Shown here: positions 7,185 to 12,897 of the stretch, one piece after another
Layout: each line of letters starts with the position of its first letter
Numbering within the stretch: position 1 is the stretch's first letter
Assembly (NCBI GenBank): GCA_052143655.1
Contig: JBKQSL010000307.1
Location: forward strand, 1 to 12,897
Reading direction: 5' to 3'
Length of the DNA: 12,897 nucleotides
Source: CAVSUR01 sp052143655
GTDB taxonomy: Bacteria; Actinomycetota; Actinomycetes; Streptosporangiales; Streptosporangiaceae
The notes under the pieces: model-generated
Databases searched by the model: none
What the model was told of the DNA's origin: nothing
Seen by the model: only the letters and a program-made list of their open reading frames with translations
Program-made: the position numbers and the translations under genes

Positions 7185-7200
7185 GAACTGTATGCAGTTC
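7185..7200 (+). promoter_or_regulatory. Operator O2, imperfect copy before the NTF2-like gene
   Basis: gaactgtatgcagttc keeps both arms (gaactg/cagttc) of the O1 palindrome with one core change (tatg). It lies 30-45 bases upstream of the ATG at 7230. The -35 and -10 boxes found at O1 are not conserved here, so it may be an auxiliary site or mark a weaker promoter. Confidence 0.5.
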
Positions 7201-7229
7201 GTCCGCATCATGCTCGACCGGAGGCCCCC

Positions 7230-7583
7230 ATGAGCAGGAACGTCCCCGCCATCTTCGCCGACATCGACTCCTTCGACCCGGACAAGTTTGTCGCGAATCT
7301 CACCGAGGACGTGTCGTTCCGGTTCGGCAACGCCGAGCCGGCCGCCGGCCGGGCTGCCGTTCGGGACGCCGTGGCCGGGTTCTTCAGCACCGTTGACGGC
7401 CTCACTCACCACATCCAGAACGTCTGGCACGTCGGTGACACCGCGATCGCCCAGATCGACGTCGAGTACGTCCGCAAGGACGGCAAGCACGTGACCGTGC
7501 CCAACGCCGACATCCTGGTCTTCGACGGCGACCTGGTGCGCGACTGGCAGATCTACATCGACGTCGCCCCCGTGTTCGCCTGA
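7230..7583 (+). CDS. NTF2/SnoaL-like fold protein
   Basis: The 117-aa product has the compact NTF2-like pattern: an N-terminal helix pair (PAIFADIDSFDPDKFVANL), a strand VSFRFGNAEPAAGRAAVRDA that opens the cone, FFSTVDGLTHHIQNVWHVGD, then strands AIAQIDVEYVRKDGKHVTVP and NADILVFDGDLVRDWQIYID. The family includes SnoaL-type cyclases, ketosteroid isomerases and many proteins without known activity; I cannot assign a reaction. GGAGG at 7220-7224 sits 5 bases before ATG 7230; upstream in-frame ATGs lack such a site. The dioxygenase start follows 9 bases after the stop, so the two are co-transcribed and this protein probably acts on the same aromatic substrate. Confidence 0.8.
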   Translation: MSRNVPAIFADIDSFDPDKFVANLTEDVSFRFGNAEPAAGRAAVRDAVAGFFSTVDGLTHHIQNVWHVGDTAIAQIDVEYVRKDGKHVTVPNADILVFDGDLVRDWQIYIDVAPVFA

Positions 7584-7592
7584 GGCGCCGCC

Positions 7593-8489
7593 GTGATCGA
7601 GCTCACCGACATCGGCTACGTCCGCTCCGGGGTGGCCGACCTGCCCGCGGCCGTCGAGTTCGCGACGCGGATCGTCGGCCTGGCACTGGCCGCCCCGGCG
7701 GACGGCGCCGTGGCCGAGCCCGGCGTGGCGCACCTGCGCGCCGACAGCAGGCACCACTGCCTGGCCCTGGTCGAGGGCGGCTCGGGGGTGATCGCCTCCG
7801 GCTTCCTGGTCGCCGACGAGGACGCGCTCGCCGCCGCCGAAGCCGAGCTGGAGCGAGCTGGGCTGAAGGTCGCCCGCGGGGACGCGGCCGCCGCGCGGTC
7901 GCGGCGGGTACGGACGTTCATCGGGTTCGACGACCCGTTCGGCAACCGGCTGGAGCTGGCCTGCCACCAGGAGACCATCACCCGGCCGGTCGTGTTCACC
8001 CGGCCGGCCGGGATCACCGAGTTCGGGCACCTGTGCCTGGACGCGCCGGACGTGCACGAGGCGTACCGGTTCTGGAACTCGCACTTCAACGCCCGGGTGT
8101 CGGACTGGATCGGCGACGCCGCGTGCCTGATCCGGATCGACCCGGTGCACCACAAGCTCGCGGTGTTCCGCGGTGACGCCCCGGGCCTGTGCCACATGAA
8201 CTTCCAGGTGCAGACCATCGACGACGTGTTCCGCAACTGGCATTTCCTGACCAGGCACGGAGTGGAGATCGAGATGGGCCCGGGGCGGCACCCGCAGTCC
8301 ACCGCGGTGTTCCTGTACTTCCTCGGCCCGGAGGGGTTCACCTACGAGTACTCCTTCGGGGTACGCCGGATCGAGGACGACGCGGCCTGGCGGCCCCGGA
8401 CGTTCGACCCGGCCGAGCCCGGCTCTATCGACATGTGGCTCGGGCCGACCCGGCGGCCGGTCACCCAGCCGCAGCTGGGCAGCGCGTGA
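7593..8489 (+). CDS. Extradiol ring-cleavage dioxygenase (VOC superfamily, BphC-like)
   Basis: This 298-aa protein has two VOC modules, as in type I extradiol dioxygenases that open catechols next to the diol (meta cleavage) with Fe(II). Ligands are in place in the C-terminal module: His146 (EFGHLCLDAPD), His201 (LCHMNFQV) and Glu252 (FTYEYSFGV). Their spacing is close to that of BphC-type enzymes (146/210/260). A DPFGNRLELACH motif closes the N-terminal module (about 114-125). The GTG at 7593 is preceded by a GAGG overlapping the previous stop. Its stop overlaps the GTG of the hydrolase gene (GTGA), the usual partner for the ring-opened product. The exact catecholic substrate (biphenyl, phenylpropanoid or steroid type) cannot be read from sequence. 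Confidence 0.87.
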   Translation: MIELTDIGYVRSGVADLPAAVEFATRIVGLALAAPADGAVAEPGVAHLRADSRHHCLALVEGGSGVIASGFLVADEDALAAAEAELERAGLKVARGDAAAARSRRVRTFIGFDDPFGNRLELACHQETITRPVVFTRPAGITEFGHLCLDAPDVHEAYRFWNSHFNARVSDWIGDAACLIRIDPVHHKLAVFRGDAPGLCHMNFQVQTIDDVFRNWHFLTRHGVEIEMGPGRHPQSTAVFLYFLGPEGFTYEYSFGVRRIEDDAAWRPRTFDPAEPGSIDMWLGPTRRPVTQPQLGSA

Positions 8490-9310
8490 CCGGCTATGTC
8501 CGGCTGCGGGCCGGCGGCGCGGACACCGCGCTGATCGACACCGGCGAGACCGGCAGCGGGCCGCCGGTGCTGCTGCTGCACGGTTCCGGCCCGGGGGTGA
8601 GCGCGGCCGCCAACTGGCGGCCGGTGATCCCGGCGCTGGCGGCCGGGCGCCGGGTGCTCGCCCCCGACCAGCTCGGCTTCGGCGGCACCGCAACCGGCGA
8701 GCCGCGTACCTTCGGCCGGGCCGCCTGGACCGCGCACGCGCTGAGCCTGCTCGACGCGCTCGGCGCGGACCAGGTGGACGTGATCGGCAACTCGATGGGC
8801 GGCGCCGTCGCGCTGTCGCTGGCGGTGGCCCGGCCGCAGGCGGTGCGGCGGATAGTGCTGATGGGGACGATGGGCATCGCGATGGCGCTGCCGCCCGGCC
8901 TGCGCACGGTCTGGTCCTACCGGCCCGACCCCGAGGCCATGCGGGAGATCATCGGGCTGTTCGCCTACAACCGGGACCTGATCACCGACGAGCTGGTCAA
9001 GCTGCGCTACCAGGCCAGCCAGGACCCGCCCGTGCGCGACTCGTGGGCGGCGATGTTCCCGCCGCCGCTGCAGCGCTGGGTCGACGACCTGGCGCTGGCC
9101 GGCGCGGAGCTGAACTCGGTCCGCCAGCCGGTGCTGCTGGTGCACGGCCGCGACGACCAGGTCGTGCCGTGGCGGTCGTCGTCCGGGCCGATGACCGACC
9201 TGCTGCCGGACTGCCGGCTGCACCTGATGGGCGGCTGCGGGCACTGGACGATGATCGAGAAGACCGCGGAGTTCCTCGGCTTGGTCGGGCCTTTCCTGGC
9301 CGCGGGGTAG
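8486..9310 (+). CDS. Alpha/beta hydrolase, meta-cleavage product C-C hydrolase type
   Basis: The 274-aa product fits the MhpC/BphD/HsaD group that hydrolyses 2-hydroxy-6-oxo-dienoate ring-cleavage products. It has the oxyanion motif LLLHGSGPGVSAAANW, the nucleophile elbow VIGNSMGGAVAL (Ser103), the acid in VHGRDDQVVP (Asp224) and the base in GCGHWTMIE (His253). Length is normal for the family. The GTG start at 8486 overlaps the stop of the dioxygenase gene by 3 bases; no strong Shine-Dalgarno is visible, so translation is probably coupled. Alternative carboxylesterase or lactonase roles cannot be excluded, but HGSGPG plus the adjacent dioxygenase favour C-C bond hydrolysis. Confidence 0.86.
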   Translation: MTGYVRLRAGGADTALIDTGETGSGPPVLLLHGSGPGVSAAANWRPVIPALAAGRRVLAPDQLGFGGTATGEPRTFGRAAWTAHALSLLDALGADQVDVIGNSMGGAVALSLAVARPQAVRRIVLMGTMGIAMALPPGLRTVWSYRPDPEAMREIIGLFAYNRDLITDELVKLRYQASQDPPVRDSWAAMFPPPLQRWVDDLALAGAELNSVRQPVLLVHGRDDQVVPWRSSSGPMTDLLPDCRLHLMGGCGHWTMIEKTAEFLGLVGPFLAAG

Positions 9311-9324
9311 CCACGGCGCCGTGG
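9311..9324. terminator. Palindrome between convergent genes
   Basis: ccacggcgccgtgg is a perfect 14-bp palindrome in the 17-base gap between the hydrolase stop and the gntR stop. Folded, it gives a 5-bp stem with a gcgc loop. It could act as a weak bidirectional terminator. Confidence 0.3.
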
Positions 9325-9327
9325 CGG

Positions 9328-10092
9328 CTAGGCCGGTATCGCCAGGGTCTTGCCGTGCTCGATCAGGTCCACGGCGTGCGGCACGGCCCGGACCGGGTAG
9401 CCGGGTGCGCAGTCGGCCAGCACCCGCTCGGCCGTCCGGGCCAGGTGCCGGGCCAGCCCCGTCAGGGCCGCCTGCCGGTCCCGGCCGGACAGCGAGTCGA
9501 TGATCGCGGCGTGCTCGGCGTCGCCGGCCGACTGCCAGCTGGCCGGCTCAGACAGCTGGCAGATGCGGATGTAGCGGATGGTCCGGTCGGCGAACGCGGT
9601 CAGCTGCCGCTGCAGCGTGGGCCCGGCCTCCGCGGTGAGCAGCCGGTGGAACTGCGCGTGCGCGTCGAACCAGCCGCCGAAGTCGCCGGACCTGGCGGAC
9701 CGCCGCATCGCGGTGAGCTGGCGCCGGGCCTCACGGGCCCGGCGCGCGCTGAACGCGGGCAGCGTCATCGACAGGGCCAGGGCCTCCAGCAGGATGCGGC
9801 TGGCGTATAGCTCGTCGAGTTCCTGCGGGTCCAGGCCGGCCACCCGGGTGCGCTGGTTGGGCTCGATCTCGACCAGCCCTTCCTCCTGCAGCATCCGCAG
9901 CACCTCGCGCAGCGGCGTGCGGCTGACCCCCAGTTGCTGGGCGAGCGCGACCTGCGACAGCTTCGTGCCCGGCGTGAGCGTTCCGTCCAGCACGCATTCG
10001 CGCAGGTAGGCGTGCAGTACGGGGATCGCCTGCCGGACCTCGGGCAGGTCGACCTTATGCAGGCCGGGCACGGGCGCTGAAGTTCTGGCCAT
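9328..10092 (-). CDS. GntR-family (FCD/FadR-type) transcriptional regulator
   Basis: The 254-aa product has an N-terminal winged HTH (about 20-85) with LSQVALAQQLGVSRTPLREV and the wing MLQEEGLVEIEPNQ. A C-terminal all-helical FCD domain follows. Its likely metal/ligand pocket residues are Asp and His in GGWFDAHAQFHRLL, His in DAEHAAIIDSL and His in GLARHLARTAE. ATG at 10092 is preceded by GGGAAGA (10101-10107) at 8 bases; further upstream ATGs would run through the operator. It is divergent from the oxidoreductase operon and convergent with the hydrolase. A degenerate operator lies between its start and its promoter region, suggesting autoregulation. FCD regulators usually release DNA on binding a carboxylate metabolite, here perhaps a pathway intermediate. 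Confidence 0.9.
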   Translation of the reverse strand: MARTSAPVPGLHKVDLPEVRQAIPVLHAYLRECVLDGTLTPGTKLSQVALAQQLGVSRTPLREVLRMLQEEGLVEIEPNQRTRVAGLDPQELDELYASRILLEALALSMTLPAFSARRAREARRQLTAMRRSARSGDFGGWFDAHAQFHRLLTAEAGPTLQRQLTAFADRTIRYIRICQLSEPASWQSAGDAEHAAIIDSLSGRDRQAALTGLARHLARTAERVLADCAPGYPVRAVPHAVDLIEHGKTLAIPA

Positions 10093-10120
10093 GCCTGCAT
10101 TCTTCCCGATCGGCGCGCTG

Positions 10121-10135
10121 AAGTGCATACACGTT
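10121..10135 (-). promoter_or_regulatory. Operator O4, degenerate copy upstream of gntR
   Basis: aagtgcatacacgtt contains gtgcatacac, which matches the O2 core ctgcatacag (reverse strand) at 8 of 10 positions. It is centred about 50 bases from O3 and about 35 bases upstream of the gntR ATG, consistent with an autoregulatory site. Confidence 0.35.
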
Positions 10136-10156
10136 CCCGTGTCGAAAAACATGCTC

Positions 10157-10184
10157 TTGACGTGCCCGTAAAACTGTATACAGT
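10157..10184 (+). promoter_or_regulatory. Promoter of the oxidoreductase/FAH operon
   Basis: TTGACG (10157-10162), a 16-base spacer and TACAGT (10179-10184) mirror the promoter at 6076-6103. The predicted transcript start, 6-7 bases downstream, falls on the ATG at 10191, which would make the first cistron leaderless. Confidence 0.55.
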
Positions 10185-10187
10185 TTT
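10170..10187 (+). promoter_or_regulatory. Operator O3, perfect palindrome (probable GntR site)
   Basis: aaaactgtatacagtttt is identical to the central 18 bp of O1. The surrounding 36 bases (10153-10188 against 6072-6107) align without gaps with only four mismatches. It overlaps the -10 box. Confidence 0.7.
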
Positions 10188-10190
10188 GTC

Positions 10191-10353
10191 ATGACCGTGG
10201 AATCGGCAGGGCCGGGCCGGGATGCCGGGGCGGGCGCGGCCGCGGGACCGGGCGGGGACGGCGAGCCGGACCGCGGCGCGCTGCTCGGCCGGGACTACTG
10301 GCTGGTCCTGTCCGCGCCGCTGGCGCGGGCACGAGCGGGGGAGGCGGTAGACG
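10191..10353 (+). pseudogene. Leaderless gene stub (possible YciI-like N-terminal fragment)
   Basis: An open frame begins at ATG 10191, on the predicted transcript start, and shows coding-like GC3 to about 10330. It encodes a Gly/Ala-rich lead and then DRGALLGRDYWLVLSAPLAR, which looks like a first beta strand of a small ferredoxin-fold protein such as YciI or muconolactone isomerase. This assignment is weak. After about 10335 the frame loses its bias and runs into the next gene, whose Shine-Dalgarno (GGGGGAGG, 10337-10344) lies inside it. I read it as the 5' end of a gene whose remainder was deleted. Alternatively it may be a leader ORF that feeds ribosomes to the next cistron. Confidence 0.35.
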
Positions 10354-11372
10354 ATGCCGGTCACCAGCCCGGGAGACGCTCAGGGCACGCAGCGGGTCGG
10401 GGTCATCGGCCTGGGCAAGATGGGCCTGCCGATCGCGCGCAACCTGATCGAGCGCGGCTTCGCTGTGACCGGCTACCGGCGCCGCGCCGATGGCGCGCTG
10501 GCCGCCGCGGGCGGCGCGCTGGCGCGCAGCGCGGCCGAGGTGGCCGCCCGGTCCGATGTGCTGCTGTCCATCGTCCCCGACGCCAGCGCGGTCGAGCAGG
10601 TGATCTGCGGGCCGGCCGGGACGCTGGCCGGGCTGCGGCCCGGCACCGTGCACATCGAGATGTCCACGATCGCGGTGGACTGCAAGCAGCGCTGCCGCGA
10701 CGCGGTGCGCGCGGCCGGCGGGGACCTGCTGGACTGCCCGATCAGCGGCAGTCCCGGCATGGTCGCGCCGCGGCTGGCGACGACGTTCGTGTCCGGCGCC
10801 AGCCACAGCGTGGATGCGGTCCGCCCGGTGCTGGACGCGATCTCCGGCCGCTGGGTGTACACCGGCCGGTTCGGCACCGGCGCGAGCATGAAGTACATCG
10901 CCAACATGCTGGTCGCCAGCCACACCGCGGCGGCGGCCGAGGCCATCGCGCTGGCCCGCCGCCTCGGCCTGGATCTGGAACTGGTGCAGCAGACCCTGGA
11001 CGGGTCCATCGGCTCGTCGGCCATCTGGCAGCAGCGCGGGCCGGTGATGCGCGCCCGGCAGTGGACGCCTGCGCCCGGCCCGATCGAGACCCTGAACGCG
11101 ATCTCGGCCAGATCGCCGCCGTCACGGTGCGGGCCGGCCTGGACGCGCCGGTGTTCAGCGCGGCCAAGGCGCTGTTCGACCAGGCCGCCGCGCAGGGCTG
11201 GGCCGAGCTGGACATCGCCGCCATCCATGACCTGCTGGCCGGCCCCGGCCCCGGCCCCGGCCCCGCGCCCGAGCCGGAAGCCGGGCCGGAGCGCAGCCCG
11301 CGGCAGGCTCCGTCCTGCTCGGGCCAGCCCCCGTCTAGGTCACAGGCACACTCGAAGGAGCACGCCGGATGA
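10354..11372 (+). pseudogene. 3-hydroxyisobutyrate dehydrogenase-family NAD(P) oxidoreductase with a one-base frameshift
   Basis: The N-terminal Rossmann domain has VGVIGLGKMGLPIARNL (GLGKMG at 19-24), the substrate loop DCPISGSPG (127-135) and the catalytic lysine in ASMKYIANML (Lys180, Asn184). These are hallmarks of beta-hydroxyacid dehydrogenases (GarR/HIBADH). The frame breaks at 11101-11105: family sequence continues to TPAPGPIETLNAI and resumes one frame over with GQIAAVTVRAGLDAPVFSAA and GWAELDIAAIHDLL. Restoring one base would give about 339 aa, ending in ATGA overlap with the FAH gene, which supports this as the ancestral end. The C-terminal 40 residues are a Gly-Pro/Pro-Glu tail encoded partly by four GGCCCC repeats (11241-11264). 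It could be a real lesion or a sequencing error. GGGGGAGG lies 9 bases before ATG 10354. Confidence 0.75.
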
Positions 11373-12268
11373 CGTTCTCGCTGGTCACCTACCACAGCGG
11401 GGGCGATCCGCAGGTCGGCATGCTGCTGCCGGACGGCACCCTGCTCGCCCCGCCGGACCTCAAGCGCTGGCCGACCATGCTGGACCTGCTCGACGACTGG
11501 GCGCAGGCCGCCCCCGTGGTGGCGGCGCTGCCGCTCGCCGAGGCGGCCCGGGTGCCGTCGGCGCGGCTGCTCACCCCGGTCAGCTGGCCGCGCAAGGTGC
11601 TGTGCGCGGGCGTCAACTACCGTCGGCATGTCGCCGAGATGGGCGGCGAGGTGCCCGCAGCGGGCTGGCGTCCGTACTTCTTCCTCAAGCCGCCGACCAC
11701 CACGGTCACCGGCCCGGCCGACCCGATCGTGATCCGCGATGCCGAGCGTGCCCGCTACGACTGGGAGGCCGAGCTGGCCGTGGTGATCGGGACCGGCGGC
11801 CGGGACATCCGGCCCGCGCGGGCCCTGGAGCACGTCGCCGGGTACTGCGTGGCCAATGACATCACCGCGCGCGGGTACCACCGGCGCCAGCAGGTGCCGA
11901 CCGAGGCGTTCGGCTACGACTGGTTCGCGGCCAAGGCCGCCGACAGCTCGCTGCCGACCGGGCCCGGGATCACCCCGGCATGGTTCGTCCCCGACCCGCA
12001 GGACCTGCGCGTGCAGCTGTGGGTCAACGGCGAGCTGCAGCAGGACGAGTCGACCGCCGACATGATCTGCCCGGTCGGCGAGCTCGTCGCGGCCGCCAGC
12101 CAGGTCACCCGGCTCGAGCCCGGTGACCTGATCGCGACCGGCACCCCGTCGGGGGTCGGCGCCGCCCGCGGCCTCGCGCTGCGGCACGGCGACGTCGTCA
12201 CCGCCGCCATCGGCGGCCTGGGCCAGATCAGCAACCGTGTCATCGAGGCGGAGAGGAGCCGCAAATGA
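11369..12268 (+). CDS. Fumarylacetoacetate hydrolase (FAH)-family protein
   Basis: The 299-aa product has an N-terminal domain of about 70 residues and a C-terminal FAH catalytic domain. The latter shows KVLCAGVNYRRHVAEMG, FLKPPTTTVTGPADPIVI, metal ligands in YDWEAELAVVIG (Glu133, Glu135) and ANDITAR (Asp164), and the closing EPGDLIATGTPSGVG. The family includes fumarylpyruvate hydrolases, acylpyruvases and 2-hydroxyhepta-2,4-diene-1,7-dioate isomerases. In a meta-cleavage cluster it probably processes the dienoate or oxo-acid released by the C-C hydrolase, but hydrolase and hydratase/isomerase cannot be distinguished. AAGGAG (11355-11360) lies 8 bases before ATG 11369. Its stop overlaps the next start (ATGA, 12265-12268). 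Confidence 0.88.
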   Translation: MTFSLVTYHSGGDPQVGMLLPDGTLLAPPDLKRWPTMLDLLDDWAQAAPVVAALPLAEAARVPSARLLTPVSWPRKVLCAGVNYRRHVAEMGGEVPAAGWRPYFFLKPPTTTVTGPADPIVIRDAERARYDWEAELAVVIGTGGRDIRPARALEHVAGYCVANDITARGYHRRQQVPTEAFGYDWFAAKAADSSLPTGPGITPAWFVPDPQDLRVQLWVNGELQQDESTADMICPVGELVAAASQVTRLEPGDLIATGTPSGVGAARGLALRHGDVVTAAIGGLGQISNRVIEAERSRK

Positions 12269-12765
12269 TCTTCGTATCCCATCAGCTGCCGGTCAATGAG
12301 GACGGCCAGCCGGAACTGACCCGCGCGGACATGTGGTCTGGCCTGCTGATGAAGGCCAACGACGCGCTGCCGTTCGTGCCGGCGATGACGTTCTGCCAGG
12401 TCACGCAGCGGTACGGGGACACCTGCTTCGACCGGGACATCGAGTTCCGCGGCCAGCGGTTCACCGAGCGGATCACCCTGGAGGAGCCGCACCGGTTGGT
12501 GTTCACCCGGATCGCGGGGCCGGTCCTCGGCACGATCTCCAACGAGATCGAGGGCGAGGCCGGCGACCTGCGGCTGCGGTTCAGCTTCGCGCTGGTGGTG
12601 GCGGGCGTCGAGGGCGGCTCGGCGGCCGAGCAGGAGTACGCCGACGGGATGACTGGCGACTACCTCAAGGCCGTGTCCGCGACTCTGGCCGCGATCCGGC
12701 GCGTCAAGGCCGGCGAAGTGGCGCACGGCTGCCGCTGGCTGACTGTGCCGTCCGGCGCGGGCTAG
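12265..12765 (+). CDS. DUF1857 (AtaL-like) SRPBCC-fold protein
   Basis: The 166-aa product matches the AtaL-like DUF1857 family: ELTRADMWSGLLMKANDALP, FVPAMTFCQVTQRYGD, RDIEFRGQRFTERITLEEPH, RLVFTRIAGPVLGTISNEIE and a long C-terminal helix (about 128-150). AtaL is named from a fungal acetylaranotin gene cluster; the bacterial members have no settled function and probably bind a small hydrophobic or aromatic molecule. GAGAGGAG (12251-12258) lies 6 bases before the ATG, which overlaps the FAH stop, so the two are co-translated. Its TAG stop shares the palindrome CTAG with the stop of the opposing glgC gene, leaving no intergenic space. Confidence 0.8.
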   Translation: MIFVSHQLPVNEDGQPELTRADMWSGLLMKANDALPFVPAMTFCQVTQRYGDTCFDRDIEFRGQRFTERITLEEPHRLVFTRIAGPVLGTISNEIEGEAGDLRLRFSFALVVAGVEGGSAAEQEYADGMTGDYLKAVSATLAAIRRVKAGEVAHGCRWLTVPSGAG

Positions 12766-12897
12766 GGGGCCACGACCTGGCCCTTGCCGACGACGGTGAT
12801 GCCGCCGTCGGAGACGGCGAAGCCGCGGGCGCGGTCGTGGTCCTTGTCGACGCCGACGCTGACGCCCTCGGGGACCATGACGTTCTTGTCGAGGATG
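12762..12897 (-). CDS. glgC: Glucose-1-phosphate adenylyltransferase, C-terminal end (partial)
   Basis: Read on the minus strand, the last 136 bases encode the C-terminal 44 residues of an ADP-glucose pyrophosphorylase: ILDKNVMVPEGVSVGVDKDH, then DRARGFAVSDGGITVVGKGQ and VVAP before the TAG stop. This is the end of the left-handed beta-helix domain characteristic of GlgC in actinomycetes. The enzyme makes ADP-glucose for glycogen and alpha-glucan synthesis. The rest of the gene, including the catalytic domain, lies beyond the window. It converges on the DUF1857 gene with a 4-base overlap at 12762-12765. It is unrelated to the catabolic cluster and probably marks core chromosome. Confidence 0.85.
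   Translation of the reverse strand, partial: ILDKNVMVPEGVSVGVDKDHDRARGFAVSDGGITVVGKGQVVAP

Noticed and set aside
5424..8693. 1089-codon open frame on the minus strand
   Set aside because: It lies opposite several well-supported genes with clear motifs on the plus strand. Its translation is low-complexity (Arg/Val/Asp/Gly-rich), typical of antisense frames in high-GC DNA.
11241..11264. Four tandem GGCCCC units as a regulatory or CRISPR-like repeat
   Set aside because: The repeat is too short and lies in the coding tail of the oxidoreductase. It is better explained as a Gly-Pro codon run.
11106..11859. Extension of the oxidoreductase frame far into the FAH gene
   Set aside because: After 11105 this frame encodes Arg/Pro-rich sequence without homology, while the family C-terminus continues in the neighbouring frame. 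It is read-through after a frameshift, not a fusion protein.
10742..12187. 481-codon minus-strand frame
   Set aside because: It overlaps the oxidoreductase and FAH genes, whose motifs fix the plus strand as coding.
1..12897. tRNA, rRNA or CRISPR array
   Set aside because: I looked for cloverleaf-like arms and regularly spaced repeats by eye and found none.

Overview
The window looks like chromosomal DNA from a high-GC actinomycete, of Streptomyces or Streptosporangiales type. Codons end almost entirely in G or C, GTG starts are common, and many cistrons are coupled by 4-bp stop/start overlaps. The last 136 bases are the 3' end of a GlgC-type ADP-glucose pyrophosphorylase gene, a housekeeping gene, so the right edge is probably core chromosome and everything to its left an accessory stretch.

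Region 1 (about 1-1690) is an IS110-family insertion sequence. Its DEDD transposase has the D, E, D..D and late Ser residues in place. About 200-300 bases of untranslated leader sit at the position where IS110-group elements encode their bridge (seek) RNA.

Region 2 (about 1774-5250) is a compact operon with visibly lower third-position GC than its surroundings. It contains a 69-codon UPF0158 N-terminal fragment, a CHAT-domain caspase-like protease (His228/Cys315), a 161-aa protein with one membrane-like segment, and a roughly 512-aa mostly helical protein that I do not recognise. Consecutive cistrons overlap or share signals and the set ends in a hairpin. A protease, a putative membrane protein and an unknown large partner beside an IS is the pattern of a bacterial conflict or defence system. 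This is my best candidate for an undescribed system.

Region 3 (5458-12765) is a catabolic cluster. It holds an SRPBCC protein, a berberine-bridge-type FAD oxidase broken by an internal deletion, an NTF2/SnoaL-like protein, an extradiol (VOC) ring-cleavage dioxygenase with intact H146/H201/E252, and a meta-cleavage C-C hydrolase with an intact S103/D224/H253 triad. A divergent GntR/FCD repressor follows. Beyond it come a leaderless gene stub, a 3-hydroxyisobutyrate-dehydrogenase-type oxidoreductase with a one-base frameshift, an FAH-family hydrolase/hydratase, and a DUF1857 (AtaL-like) protein. The logic is oxidation of a phenolic compound, ring cleavage, hydrolysis, then FAH-type processing; the substrate is unknown.

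The cluster is tied together by a repeated operator with core aactgtatacagtt. It occurs as perfect palindromes in two nearly identical promoters (6072-6107 and 10153-10188) and as weaker copies before the NTF2-like gene and before the gntR gene. Three lesions (internal deletion, truncated stub, frameshift) suggest that the pathway is decaying or that the assembly has errors.
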